A stretch of 64,000 nucleotides of DNA from positions 538,003 through 602,002 of the forward strand of contig JAEZZA010000031.1 in NCBI GenBank assembly GCA_023442525.1. Direction: 5' to 3'. This DNA is from Bacteroidota bacterium. GTDB lineage: Bacteria > Bacteroidota > Bacteroidia > Bacteroidales > UBA10428. Made by a program: the position numbers and the translations under genes. This document shows, one piece after another, positions 45,280-54,340 of this stretch (position 1 is the stretch's first letter; every line of letters begins with the position of its first letter). Below the pieces are notes generated by a model. The model did not search any database. It was not told the origin of the DNA and was given only the letters and a program-made list of their open reading frames with translations.

Positions 45280-46719
45280 ATGTTTGGCGATCTGGAGAAC
45301 TATTATGATGATGAGGAAACTCTTGAATTGCTACGGCGATATAAAGAAATGATTGATAATAAGCATCATGATTTCTTTGACCTGTACGAATTTGAGAACC
45401 TGATCAACTACTACACCGAACAATATAACTTCAAAGATGCACTTAAGGTAATTGCTGTCGCCATAAAACAGCACCCGACTTCCACGACTCTGAAATTACG
45501 GCATGCCCAACTGTTGATCGAATCGTTTAAACCGGCCCGTGCCCTCCGTATCCTCAAAAGTATAATGCATGAAGAGGCTTCCAATACGGAACTGCATCTG
45601 GCCATGGGAATTGCGTATAACATGATCGGGAAATTTGCTAATGCCCGGCAGTCGTTTAACCGTACGCTTAAATATTGCAACGACCTGAAGGACGAGGTAG
45701 CCTATAATATTGCACAATCGTTCATGCAGTTAAATTTGTTAAATGAGGCCGTTAAGTATCTGTTGCTGGCACATTATTATAACAACAGTAACATACTGGT
45801 TCTGTACGATCTGGGTATGTGTTATGAAAGGCTCGGTAACAATGAGAAGGCCGCTGTATGGTATAATAAATATCTCGATCTCGATCCTTTTGCCGAACAT
45901 GTATGGAATAATCTCGGAATAATATATTCTGCCCTGGGGAATTTCAGACAGGCCGAAGAAGCTTTTGATTTTTCGATATCCCTGAACCCGCAGTTCATTC
46001 CGGCCTATTTTTACAAGGCCGATCTTTATATAAACAACGGGAAAATTCAGGAAGCCATTGATGTGTATAATGATCTCATTGTCGAGGACACGTCAAATAC
46101 ACGGGCCATGTGCAACCTGGCAAACTGCCATATACAAACAGGAAACTATCAGGAAGCATTGAAACTTTTCAGGAATTCGCTGGAGATTTCATGTGATTGT
46201 GCCGATGCCCTTTATGGAACAGGTGTTGTGTATTTCAGGCAGAAAAAGTTTTCTCTTTCTATAAATCAGCTCAAAAAAGCAATAAGCATACAGCCCGATA
46301 TATCGGATTACTGGGTGATGCTGGGCGAAGTATATTTTCGTACCCGCCGGTTGAACAAAGCCATTGATGCCTTTTCAAAAGCCTCGGAACTGAATCCCGA
46401 CGACATGGAGGCCAAGTTCTCATGTGCACAGGCATTGTTTAAGAAAAAGCGCATCCATGAGGCCATCTGGCTTTTGATGCGTATCTACGAAAAACAGCCC
46501 GATAATCCCCGTGTGAATTACCGCCTGGCTGCATATTATGTTTACCAGCAGAATTTATTTGAAGCTCAGAAATACCTGAAACGCGCCTTATTTCTTGATT
46601 ACAGGGAACACGTGGAAATGTTCCGCCACTATCCGAAAACTAAGACTGTGCCTTCGTTCCGGTCAATTATTGATAATTTCGGACAAAAGACGGATATGCT
46701 GCTCAAAATCCGGAAATAG
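45280..46719 (+). CDS. Tetratricopeptide repeat protein
   Basis: 479 residues made of about 11-12 TPR units (for example LHLAMGIAYNMIGKFANARQSFNRTLKYC, VWNNLGIIYSALGNFRQAEEAF, YWVMLGEVYFRTRRLNKAIDAFSKASELNPDD). No signal peptide or membrane segment is present, so it is probably cytoplasmic and acts as a protein-binding scaffold. The acidic N-terminal start (MFGDLENYYDDEETLELL) is not part of the repeats. It lies between two transcription units and its partner is unknown. Confidence 0.88.
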   Translation: MFGDLENYYDDEETLELLRRYKEMIDNKHHDFFDLYEFENLINYYTEQYNFKDALKVIAVAIKQHPTSTTLKLRHAQLLIESFKPARALRILKSIMHEEASNTELHLAMGIAYNMIGKFANARQSFNRTLKYCNDLKDEVAYNIAQSFMQLNLLNEAVKYLLLAHYYNNSNILVLYDLGMCYERLGNNEKAAVWYNKYLDLDPFAEHVWNNLGIIYSALGNFRQAEEAFDFSISLNPQFIPAYFYKADLYINNGKIQEAIDVYNDLIVEDTSNTRAMCNLANCHIQTGNYQEALKLFRNSLEISCDCADALYGTGVVYFRQKKFSLSINQLKKAISIQPDISDYWVMLGEVYFRTRRLNKAIDAFSKASELNPDDMEAKFSCAQALFKKKRIHEAIWLLMRIYEKQPDNPRVNYRLAAYYVYQQNLFEAQKYLKRALFLDYREHVEMFRHYPKTKTVPSFRSIIDNFGQKTDMLLKIRK

Positions 46720-46770
46720 CCGTGTGTGCAGGTCTTTATGAATTAGAAATCTTTAACGATCTGTTTTACC

Positions 46771-47580
46771 ATGAATATTAAAATCCCCTATTTACCTGAA
46801 CGGACTGCAAAGCCACGTAATACAGGCCTTACCATGATGATGGACAAAGGTATGAGTACCCGTGAAGCTTCTGATTTTATCGAAAATGGCGCTCCATATA
46901 CCGATCTGATAAAACTTGGCTTTGGAACATCGGTTTTTTCATCCAATGTTGAAATAAAGGTTGAACTGTACAAAAATTCCGGAATAAGGGTTTACTTCGG
47001 TGGTACTTTATTTGAAGCGTTTGCCATCCGTAATATGTTCGACGATTATGTTAAGCTGGTGAAGAGTCTGGGTATTGATACAGTGGAGGTCTCTGACGGA
47101 TCGATGTATATGCCCCATTCTGTGAAACTCGATTATATTGAACGTCTCGCCAAAGAGTTCACGGTTCTCTCCGAAGTGGGATCAAAGGTAAAAGGTGTAG
47201 AAATTCCCGACGAGGTTTGGGCCGAAATGATGAAAGCCGAGCTGAAGGCAGGATCATGGAAGGTAATTGCCGAAGCTCGTGAAAGCGGCACTACAGGAAT
47301 ATATCATAGTGATGGTTCGGTTAATGATTCCTTGATAAAACTTATTAAGGCAACGCTCGATCCGGAATCTGTTCTTTGGGAAGCTCCCACGGTTAAACAG
47401 CAGGCCTGGTTTATCAAACTCCTCGGGCCCAATGTGAATCTGGGCAATATAGCAACTAACGACGTGATTCCACTGGAAAGCCTGCGTCAGGGACTCAGAG
47501 GTGATACTTTCCTCGACTATCTCCCCGATAACCTGAAATCACAGCGCCCGGACTCGGGGAAGTATCAAACGCTGGACTAA
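46771..47580 (+). CDS. comA: Phosphosulfolactate synthase family protein (ComA-like)
   Basis: 269 residues, like archaeal ComA (about 250-280). The enzyme adds sulfite to phosphoenolpyruvate to form (R)-phosphosulfolactate. Family-like segments are PYTDLIKLGFGTS, VYFGGTLFEAF, VEVSDGSMYMP, VLSEVGSKVKG and the acidic/basic C-terminal barrel half (VIAEARESGTTGIY, VLWEAPTVKQQAWFI). No comB or comC is nearby. In Bacteroidota a sulfolactate/cysteate route could feed sulfonolipid synthesis, but this is inference. The next gene is aroE, behind a palindromic repeat. Confidence 0.82.
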   Translation: MNIKIPYLPERTAKPRNTGLTMMMDKGMSTREASDFIENGAPYTDLIKLGFGTSVFSSNVEIKVELYKNSGIRVYFGGTLFEAFAIRNMFDDYVKLVKSLGIDTVEVSDGSMYMPHSVKLDYIERLAKEFTVLSEVGSKVKGVEIPDEVWAEMMKAELKAGSWKVIAEARESGTTGIYHSDGSVNDSLIKLIKATLDPESVLWEAPTVKQQAWFIKLLGPNVNLGNIATNDVIPLESLRQGLRGDTFLDYLPDNLKSQRPDSGKYQTLD

Positions 47581-47592
47581 TTGCGCCAGTCA

Positions 47593-47645
47593 TTACTAGG
47601 AGGCAGCGACGAAGCCCTGCCTGCCTGCCGGCAGGAGTCTGGAGA
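47593..47645. repeat. REP-like intergenic element with CCTGCCGGCAGG palindrome
   Basis: The sequence GGAGGCAGCGACGAAGCC is followed by a CCTGCC-rich segment containing the perfect palindrome CCTGCCGGCAGG (47624-47635) and then GAGTCT. A closely similar element lies at 63866-63921. Both have the look of the widespread 'gcgaggagcgaagcgacgaagc' type repeat carrying an inserted palindrome. Confidence 0.75.
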
Positions 47646-47689
47646 CTGCGAGCAGCGGCTTGTCCCAGAACTAAATTACACAAAGCTTA

Positions 47690-48448
47690 ATGAAAACCTA
47701 CGGTCTTATCGGCTATCCGCTTTCTCACTCTTTCTCGGGAACTTATTTTGCAGAAAAATTCCTGCGTGAAGGAATTACCGATGCCGAGTACAAACTGTTC
47801 CCAATTGAAAACATCAACCTGTTAAGCAGTCTTATAGCGGACCTTAACAACCTGGCAGGACTGAATGTGACCATTCCTTATAAGCAGCAGGTCATTCCGT
47901 TTCTTAACGAATGTGATGATGCGGTCAGGGAAATCGGTGCCGCCAATACCATTAAAATTGAACGATTTGAGGGGCAAACCCGGCTGAAAGGTTATAATAC
48001 CGATGTATACGGCTTTGCTGAATCGCTCAAGCCGTTACTTGCACCTGGTCAAAAAAGCGGAAAAGCACTGATACTTGGAACAGGAGGTGCCGCCAGGGCT
48101 GTTGAATGGGTTTTAAAGCGAATGGACTTTAACGTAATTTATGTATCGCGGAATCCCTCGAAAACCGGGCAAATTTCTTATTCAGAAGTAGATGAAGATT
48201 TGATACGGCAGGCTCTTCTGATTGTCAATTCCAGTCCCTCCGGCATGCATCCCCGTATTGAAGAGTGTCCCGATATTCCTTACCGGTATATCACCCGCGA
48301 TCATATTCTGTACGACCTGGTTTACAATCCCGGGCTGACCCTGTTTCTTAAAAAAGGGGCAGGACAGGGCGCTAAAATAAAAAACGGTCTGGAGATGCTA
48401 CATCTTCAGGCCGCTAAATCATGGGAGATCTGGACTAAACCAAAATAA
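47690..48448 (+). CDS. aroE: Shikimate dehydrogenase
   Basis: 252 residues, a little shorter than E. coli AroE (272). Shikimate-binding serines are in YPLSHSFSG (Ser12, Ser14) and the catalytic lysine in NVTIPYKQQV (Lys65). The NADP-binding loop is LGTGGAARAVEW (about 128-139) and the end carries NGLEMLHLQAAKSWEIW. It reduces 3-dehydroshikimate in aromatic amino acid synthesis. The gene follows comA, separated by a REP-like element, and its end faces the YfiR-like gene 21 bp away. Confidence 0.95.
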   Translation: MKTYGLIGYPLSHSFSGTYFAEKFLREGITDAEYKLFPIENINLLSSLIADLNNLAGLNVTIPYKQQVIPFLNECDDAVREIGAANTIKIERFEGQTRLKGYNTDVYGFAESLKPLLAPGQKSGKALILGTGGAARAVEWVLKRMDFNVIYVSRNPSKTGQISYSEVDEDLIRQALLIVNSSPSGMHPRIEECPDIPYRYITRDHILYDLVYNPGLTLFLKKGAGQGAKIKNGLEMLHLQAAKSWEIWTKPK

Positions 48449-48468
48449 ACTGATCTCCTTTCAGCAGG

Positions 48469-48984
48469 TTACAACATTGCTCCGCCGCCGGCCATTTCCT
48501 GCAGCTTGGCACTGAACCTGATTCCGTACTTATTTGCATTTTCAGCCTTCAGTTCAAATTTCATCTTGTCCTCCAGGATAACGAAATTTATGGCCGAACC
48601 ATCGTTCAAAGCACCTGATTTCTCAGTTATAATCAGTGTACTCTGGGTGCCAATGGCGGCAATCACCTCCGACAGCTGTTTGGTCCTTACAAAAGGTACA
48701 AACAGAATATGGCAGTGCTGAATCTCGGTCGGGGCTTTGTACCGAATAACCTGGATGTTCTGGGTACCCACTTTTTTCCCCTTTGTATAGGATTCGAGCT
48801 CTCCCGCCACTTCTGAGGCTCCGAGCACTCCAATGACAAAATCTCCGGTCCGGTAATTAGCCGGCCATTCAATCAGCCTGGAAAAATTATAAATAAACAA
48901 CGACTGGGCTTTAGGTATGGTGGTTTGCATATAGGCAGACATTGCGATGAACATGAAAATCAGTACCGTAACAATCTTTTTCAT
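48469..48984 (-). CDS. YfiR/HmsC-like periplasmic protein (DUF4154)
   Basis: 171 residues with a signal peptide (about 1-20). The body matches the YfiR pattern: KAQSLFIYNFSRLIEWP, FVIGVLGASEVAGELE, ILFVPFVRTKQLSEVI, LIITEKSGALNDGSAINFVILEDKMKFELK. In Pseudomonas YfiR is a periplasmic repressor of the diguanylate cyclase YfiN. No cyclase is seen here, so its partner is unknown. It stands alone, divergent from truA. Confidence 0.82.
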   Translation of the reverse strand: MKKIVTVLIFMFIAMSAYMQTTIPKAQSLFIYNFSRLIEWPANYRTGDFVIGVLGASEVAGELESYTKGKKVGTQNIQVIRYKAPTEIQHCHILFVPFVRTKQLSEVIAAIGTQSTLIITEKSGALNDGSAINFVILEDKMKFELKAENANKYGIRFSAKLQEMAGGGAML

Positions 48985-49046
48985 CTCCTGATATGTTTTG
49001 CTGTGTTGATATATACGGTGATAATTAAAATTTGTTCTGATTTAGC

Positions 49047-49054
49047 TACTTTTG
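49047..49054 (+). promoter_or_regulatory. Possible -7 box for truA (TACTTTTG)
   Basis: TACTTTTG fits TAnnTTTG and lies 19 bp before the truA ATG. No TTG is at the ideal -33 spacing, so the call rests on the -7 box and position only. Confidence 0.4.
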
Positions 49055-49073
49055 ATGTAACTGCTATGATTTT

Positions 49074-49820
49074 ATGCAACGTTACTTTATTGATTTATCT
49101 TTCCGTGGAACAGCATATCACGGCTGGCAATTGCAGCCCAATGCCCCTTCGGTTCAGGGCGAAGTTGAAAAAGCTCTTAAAATATTATTGAAAGATGAAA
49201 TTAAAACTACAGGCGCCGGCAGAACCGATACAGGGGTTCATGCCTGGAAATATATTGCACACTTTGACACCGGCCATGAACTGCCTGCGAATCAGGGGGA
49301 TTTTATTTATAAAATGAACGCGTTATTGCCATCCGATATATCCGTTAAATCGGTATTTCCGGTATCAGCCAACGCTCATGCCAGGTATTCTGCCATTTCC
49401 CGTACATACAAGTATACGTTGAGCACGGTCAAAGACCCTTTTTATCCGGATTATGCCTGGTACTATCCGTTTAAACCAGATATCCGGTTGCTGAATAGGG
49501 GTGCCGCCAGAATCCCTGAATTCGACGACTTCAAAAGTTTTGCAAAACTTCACAGCGATGTGAAAAACCATATCTGTAAGGTATATTCAGCCGAATGGAT
49601 CGCGGCTGGTGACAAAATCATCTTCACCATTAAAGCGAATCGCTTCCTGAGGAACATGGTTCGCGCCATCGTGGGTACACTGCTCGAAATAGGTCGTGGT
49701 AAAATGGCAGTCGACGATCTGCAACGGATCATCGAAGGACGCGACCGCTCCCTGGCAGGCTTTTCTGTCCCCGCACAGGGCCTCATGCTTTTTGATATCG
49801 AATACCCTGATAATCTCTGA
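49074..49820 (+). CDS. truA: tRNA pseudouridine synthase A
   Basis: 248 residues. The TruA signature TGAGRTDTGVHA contains the catalytic Asp52. YHGWQLQPNAPSVQGEVEKAL, RYSAISRTYKY and FLRNMVRAIVGTLLEIGRGKM are also conserved. It isomerises uridines 38-40 in the anticodon stem of tRNAs. It stands alone with a TACTTTTG box upstream and is followed by a 276-bp spacer before moxR. Confidence 0.95.
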   Translation: MQRYFIDLSFRGTAYHGWQLQPNAPSVQGEVEKALKILLKDEIKTTGAGRTDTGVHAWKYIAHFDTGHELPANQGDFIYKMNALLPSDISVKSVFPVSANAHARYSAISRTYKYTLSTVKDPFYPDYAWYYPFKPDIRLLNRGAARIPEFDDFKSFAKLHSDVKNHICKVYSAEWIAAGDKIIFTIKANRFLRNMVRAIVGTLLEIGRGKMAVDDLQRIIEGRDRSLAGFSVPAQGLMLFDIEYPDNL

Positions 49821-50096
49821 CCCAAAACCGGCTCTCCGGCCCTGTTCTTCACTGTTTCAAATAATCCTTTTGAAGATATTCCTGTCTAATCTTTTATCCT
49901 CATTGCTTTAACAATTTTTAACAGAAGTCAACTTTCATACAATCAACTAATTAACATACTTTAACCGTTTCAAACTCAGGCAGTGGTTCAAAATTTGTTA
50001 CTTTCGCACTGGCCCGGCGCAACGATATCAGGCCATTGGTGAGTATATAATGTACCGGGACCACTGTGTGGATTTACCGTTGTTAAAACAGTATTT
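49821..50096. other. 276-bp spacer upstream of the Bat operon
   Basis: This AT-rich stretch should contain the promoter of the moxR-bat operon. TACTTTCG at about 49999-50006 matches the -7 consensus with one mismatch and would give a leader of about 85 nt. No terminator was convincing after truA, only a short CCGG-CTCT-CCGG stem. Confidence 0.35.
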
Positions 50097-51095
50097 ATGG
50101 CAGATATTTCTATTCAGATTAAAGAGCTCAACGAAAAAATTGAACGTGAAAGCGCGTTTATTGAAAGAATTAATCAGGAAGTCAGAAAAGTAATCGTTGG
50201 CCAGAAGCACCTCGTCGACGGACTGCTGATAGGCCTCCTTACCGATGGTCACATTTTGCTGGAAGGGGTACCTGGGCTTGCGAAAACGCTGGCAATTAAC
50301 ACACTTGCACATACTGTCAGCGCAGCATTCAGCCGCATACAGTTCACACCCGACCTGCTTCCGGCCGACCTCATCGGTACAATGATCTATAGTCAGAAAA
50401 AGGAGGAATTTCAGGTTCGGAAAGGGCCGATCTTCGCGAATTTTGTTCTTGCCGATGAAATAAACCGATCGCCTGCCAAAGTACAGAGCGCATTGCTCGA
50501 AGCTATGCAGGAAAAACAGGTTACCATCGGCAATCAATCGTTTGCACTGCCTGTACCATTTATAGTACTCGCAACACAGAATCCCATTGAACAGGAAGGC
50601 ACTTATCCGCTTCCGGAAGCCCAGGTCGACCGTTTCCTTCTCAAGATTGTGATAACATATCCAACGCGCGACGAAGAAAAATTAATCATGCGCGAAAATA
50701 TTGCAAAGGAATTTCCGGTAGCTAATACAATTTTAACCACCGATGATATTCTCCGTTCTCGGGAAACCGTTAAGGAAGTATACATGGATGAAAAAATTGA
50801 GCATTATATTCTCGATATAGTATTTGCCACAAGGTTTCCGGCCGACTATCACCTTCCGGCATTCACAAATCTGATCCACTACGGAGCATCACCACGCGCT
50901 ACCATTAATATTGCAAAGGCAGCAAAAGCTTATGCATTTATCAGGCATCGCGGATTCGTTATCCCCGAAGATGTCCGTGCGGTTTGTCACGATGTGCTCC
51001 GTCACAGGATCGGTCTTACATACGAAGCGGAAGCCGAGAATATGACTACCGAAGAGATCATAACCGAAATACTCAATAATATCGAAGTACCCTAG
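50097..51095 (+). CDS. MoxR family AAA ATPase
   Basis: 332 residues. Walker A is GVPGLAKT (57-64), Walker B VLADEINRSP, sensor 1 ATQNPIEQEGTYPLPEAQ, and the arginine-finger/lid region HYGASPRATINIAKAAKAYA. MoxR proteins are chaperone-like ATPases that work with vWA-domain partners. It heads the Bat operon: a small secreted protein, DUF58 protein, BatD-like protein, BatA, BatB, BatC, BatD and BatE follow on the same strand with spacings of 0-40 bp. Confidence 0.95.
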   Translation: MADISIQIKELNEKIERESAFIERINQEVRKVIVGQKHLVDGLLIGLLTDGHILLEGVPGLAKTLAINTLAHTVSAAFSRIQFTPDLLPADLIGTMIYSQKKEEFQVRKGPIFANFVLADEINRSPAKVQSALLEAMQEKQVTIGNQSFALPVPFIVLATQNPIEQEGTYPLPEAQVDRFLLKIVITYPTRDEEKLIMRENIAKEFPVANTILTTDDILRSRETVKEVYMDEKIEHYILDIVFATRFPADYHLPAFTNLIHYGASPRATINIAKAAKAYAFIRHRGFVIPEDVRAVCHDVLRHRIGLTYEAEAENMTTEEIITEILNNIEVP

Positions 51096-51512
51096 ATGAA
51101 CCAGATGTCCAGAAACGGTCTTGTGTGGCTGATCTTCGCTGCTGTCAGCATTCCGGCATGGTCGCAGACCTTTATCGGGATGACACCTGACCTTATTGCC
51201 ACAACCATGAAAGCTGAACATCCTGCTTTCAGAATCGACAAGAATGCAGTGAATCGCAGCTATAAGTATCTTAAGTATGTGGATAAGATCAGTGAACAGA
51301 CTGTTTTATTCTTCCTTTCGGATGATGACCATTGTACGTATGTAAGATGGATGTCGGATTACTCCAATTTGAACGACATGATCGCCACCCTGAATAAAAA
51401 ATACAGGAAAAGCGGGGAAAACACCTGGACATTCGCAGATAAAAACGGAAACTACACGGTGAAGTTGGAAGAAGAAGAATGGTATTTTACAGTTTCCTGG
51501 CGGAAGAATTAG
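51096..51512 (+). CDS. Small exported protein inserted in the Bat operon, unknown
   Basis: 138 residues. A signal peptide (to about residue 23, AAVSIPAWSQ) is followed by a small alpha/beta domain ending in beta strands (TWTFADKNGNYTVKLEEEEWYFTVSWRKN). No family was recognised. The start directly follows the moxR stop (0 bp) and its stop lies 9 bp before the DUF58 gene, so it is part of the operon. Codon use and GC content look like its neighbours. A second ATG at codon 4 is possible. Its location suggests an envelope role with the MoxR/Bat proteins. Confidence 0.78.
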   Translation: MNQMSRNGLVWLIFAAVSIPAWSQTFIGMTPDLIATTMKAEHPAFRIDKNAVNRSYKYLKYVDKISEQTVLFFLSDDDHCTYVRWMSDYSNLNDMIATLNKKYRKSGENTWTFADKNGNYTVKLEEEEWYFTVSWRKN

Positions 51513-51521
51513 CATACAGGT

Positions 51522-52391
51522 ATGGACACTAATGACTTACTCAAGCGGGTACGCAAAATCGAAATAAAATCAAAGGGTCTCAGCAATCAGATTTTTGCCG
51601 GGGAATACCATTCTGCTTTCAAAGGACGTGGTATGGCATTCAGCGAAGTGAGGGAGTATCAGTACGGCGATGATTTCAGGAGCGTCGACTGGAATGTGAC
51701 TGCACGCTTTAACCATCCGTATATAAAGGTCTTTGAAGAGGAACGCGAGCTGACTGTTATGCTTCTGATCGACGTGAGCGGCTCAGGTGAATTCGGCACA
51801 CGCAGCCGGCTGAAGGAAGAAATGATCATCGAAATAGCTGCGGTTCTGTCGTTTTCTGCCATCCAGAACAACGATAAGGTAGGGGTAATATTCTTTTCCG
51901 ATTGCATCGAAGGATTCATACCCCCTAAAAAGGGACGCCAGCATATCCTCAGAATCATACGTGAGCTGATCGGCTTCAAACCGGAAAGCAGAAAGACCGA
52001 TCTGACCGTACCACTGAAATACCTGGTGAATGCTATTAAGAAAAGAAGCACGGCCTTTCTGATTACCGATTTTCTGGCCGAGAATTATGAGGATGCGATG
52101 AAAATCGCAGGTAGAAAACACGATCTGGCGGGACTGTGGATTTACGACGACCGTGAACGCGAATTGCCCGGCATAGGACTCGTAAAAGTCAGGGACGCCG
52201 AAACCGGCGAAATTGCCTGGCTCGATAGCAGCAGTATAAAGGTAAGGAACGCCTGGCATGAGCACTTTCGGAAAAAGCAGGAAGAAACTATCGACTTACT
52301 CAATAAAAATGGTGTCGATTTCGTGCAAATCGCCACTCATGATGATTATGTAAAACCACTTATCAGGCTTTTTAATCACAGAGCAAGATGA
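51522..52391 (+). CDS. DUF58 domain protein (vWA-like)
   Basis: 289 residues. The N-terminal part has the DUF58 signature FAGEYHSAFKGRGMAFSEVREYQYGDDFRSVDWNVTARF (shown split: residues about 26-65). A vWA-like fold with MIDAS-type DVSGSGEFG follows (about 88-96). DUF58 proteins are regular partners of MoxR ATPases. It has no membrane segment, unlike BatA and BatB. It overlaps the next gene by 4 bp. Confidence 0.92.
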   Translation: MDTNDLLKRVRKIEIKSKGLSNQIFAGEYHSAFKGRGMAFSEVREYQYGDDFRSVDWNVTARFNHPYIKVFEEERELTVMLLIDVSGSGEFGTRSRLKEEMIIEIAAVLSFSAIQNNDKVGVIFFSDCIEGFIPPKKGRQHILRIIRELIGFKPESRKTDLTVPLKYLVNAIKKRSTAFLITDFLAENYEDAMKIAGRKHDLAGLWIYDDRERELPGIGLVKVRDAETGEIAWLDSSSIKVRNAWHEHFRKKQEETIDLLNKNGVDFVQIATHDDYVKPLIRLFNHRAR

Positions 52392-53335
52392 GAAGAACTA
52401 CGTTGATCATATTTCTCTTTATTTGCTACTTCATAGGTCAGGTAAACGGACAGGAAGTATCAGTAAGAGCTGTGCTTGATACCAATAAGGGATTAATAGG
52501 CGACCAGTTCCGTTTGAAGTTTATTGTCGAAAAACCGGTTGATGCCTGGCAGGTTACATTCCCGTCATTCGGCGACAGCCTTGTCAACAACCTGGAAATA
52601 CTGACTACCGGTGAAATAGATACCAGCATATCAGGTTCCAGGCAGCTGCTCACCCGCGAATTTCTGATCACTGTTTTTGATACCGGATTCTTTGAAATAC
52701 CATCCATGCCTTTTGGAGTGAGCAATGCCGCGCTCACCGATACATTGAATTCCCTGCCCCTGTATATCGAAATTCAAGCCATGAAGGCTGATTCCACCAT
52801 TCGGGATATTAAGGGCATATACAGGGTTCCTGTCGGCTTCAGGGAAATTGCCCCCTACCTGCTGGGGATCATTGTACTGGCCCTGCTCACATGGGTTGTT
52901 GTCAGATACTTTAAGAATAAGCCTGTCGGGATTATCAACAAAAAGGAAAATGTCCGCCTTGAGCCGGCCGATGTGTTTGCTCTGCGTGAGCTGGCCATAT
53001 TAAAAGACGAAAAACCCTGGCTGAATAATAAAATAAAGTACTACTACAGCCGCGTTTCCGATATTTTAAGAACCTACATTGAACAGAGGTTTGAATTGCT
53101 TGCAATGGAACAGACAACAGGCGAGATCCTGGCTGCACTTGCTAACAGGGATATTTCACGAAACGAGACAGCACGTCTGGCTGAGATATTGAAATTATCC
53201 GACCTTGTGAAATTTGCAAAAGCAATTCCCGATCCGGAGCAGAATGTAGAGATACTTGTATCGGCAGAGACTTTTGTGTTGAATACAAAATCGGTACCCA
53301 TTGCAGAGCCGGTTGCAGAACCTAATACACGTTAA
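52388..53335 (+). CDS. BatD-like exported membrane protein of the Bat operon
   Basis: 315 residues: a signal peptide (1-22), a periplasmic beta-rich domain (about 25-140, including VRAVLDTNKGLIGDQFRLKF), one membrane helix near 158-175 and a cytoplasmic helical tail (about 190-300). The layout is like a short BatD. In Bacteroidota a protein of this kind usually precedes batA. It overlaps the DUF58 gene by 4 bp and is 5 bp before batA. The function is unknown; a scaffold role for the vWA proteins is plausible. Confidence 0.8.
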   Translation: MRRTTLIIFLFICYFIGQVNGQEVSVRAVLDTNKGLIGDQFRLKFIVEKPVDAWQVTFPSFGDSLVNNLEILTTGEIDTSISGSRQLLTREFLITVFDTGFFEIPSMPFGVSNAALTDTLNSLPLYIEIQAMKADSTIRDIKGIYRVPVGFREIAPYLLGIIVLALLTWVVVRYFKNKPVGIINKKENVRLEPADVFALRELAILKDEKPWLNNKIKYYYSRVSDILRTYIEQRFELLAMEQTTGEILAALANRDISRNETARLAEILKLSDLVKFAKAIPDPEQNVEILVSAETFVLNTKSVPIAEPVAEPNTR

Positions 53336-53340
53336 GCATT

Positions 53341-54339
53341 ATGTACCAGATTGATTTTGCACATCCGCGATTATTATATCTTGCCCTGCTGGCAATACCG
53401 GCAATTGTCTGGTATATATACAGGAACAACAGGGTGCACGCCGAATTGCAGGTGTCGCTTATCCCTCACACCAGCGAAGTAAGGAAGAGCTTCAGGGCCC
53501 TTCTCCGGCATGTGCCTTTTGCCCTGCGTATCCTGGCTTTCCTGCTTCTGGTTATTGTACTGGCCCGGCCGCAATCGGTCAACCGCTGGGAAGATCAGAC
53601 TATCGAAGGAATCGATATTATGCTTGCTCTCGATATTTCGGGCAGCATGCTGGCAGGCGACTTTTCTCCCAACCGTATAGAGGCTTCAAAAGATGTAGCC
53701 TCCGAATTCGTGTTGTCGAGGCCGAACGACCGGATCGGACTGGTACTGTTCAGCGGAGAAAGTTTTACCCAATGCCCGTTAACAACAGATCATACCGTGC
53801 TGATCAACCTGTTGAATGAGGTAAAAGTTGGCGTTATCGAAGATCAGTCCACCGCCATTGGTCTGGGACTGGCAACAGCGGTTAAAAGGCTGAAGGACAG
53901 CAATGCCAAAAGTCGCGTCGTAATCCTGGTGACCGACGGAGTCAATAATGCCGGCGCCGTAGACCCGGTAACTTCAGCTGAAATTGCCAAAACGTTCGGA
54001 ATCCGGGTATATACCATTGGTGTAGGAACTCACGGAACCGCGCCTTTCCCGGTAACAGATGTATTCGGACGAACCTATTTTCAGCAAATGGAAGTTGAAA
54101 TTGATGAACCCATGCTCAAACAGATCTCATCAATGACAAACGGATCGTATTTCAGGGCTACCAACAACCAGCGCCTTAAAGATATTTATGCCGAAATCGA
54201 TAAGCTCGAAAAATCAAAGATCGACGTAAAGCTGTATTCGAGGAAATATGAAGAATACCGGATGTTTGCCATTGGCGCACTGGCGTTGCTTTTATTGGAA
54301 TTGTTTTTAAGAACTGTAGTTTTCAGATCGGTAACATAG
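53341..54339 (+). CDS. batA: BatA, vWA-domain membrane protein
   Basis: 332 residues. Two N-terminal helices (about 11-27 and 60-76), a periplasmic or cytoplasmic vWA domain with the MIDAS motif DISGS (98-102) and TDGVNN, and one C-terminal helix (about 308-325). BatA of Bacteroides fragilis and Leptospira is linked to oxygen and oxidative-stress tolerance. The gene is 5 bp after the BatD-like gene and 1 bp before batB. Confidence 0.93.
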   Translation: MYQIDFAHPRLLYLALLAIPAIVWYIYRNNRVHAELQVSLIPHTSEVRKSFRALLRHVPFALRILAFLLLVIVLARPQSVNRWEDQTIEGIDIMLALDISGSMLAGDFSPNRIEASKDVASEFVLSRPNDRIGLVLFSGESFTQCPLTTDHTVLINLLNEVKVGVIEDQSTAIGLGLATAVKRLKDSNAKSRVVILVTDGVNNAGAVDPVTSAEIAKTFGIRVYTIGVGTHGTAPFPVTDVFGRTYFQQMEVEIDEPMLKQISSMTNGSYFRATNNQRLKDIYAEIDKLEKSKIDVKLYSRKYEEYRMFAIGALALLLLELFLRTVVFRSVT

Positions 54340-54340
54340 T

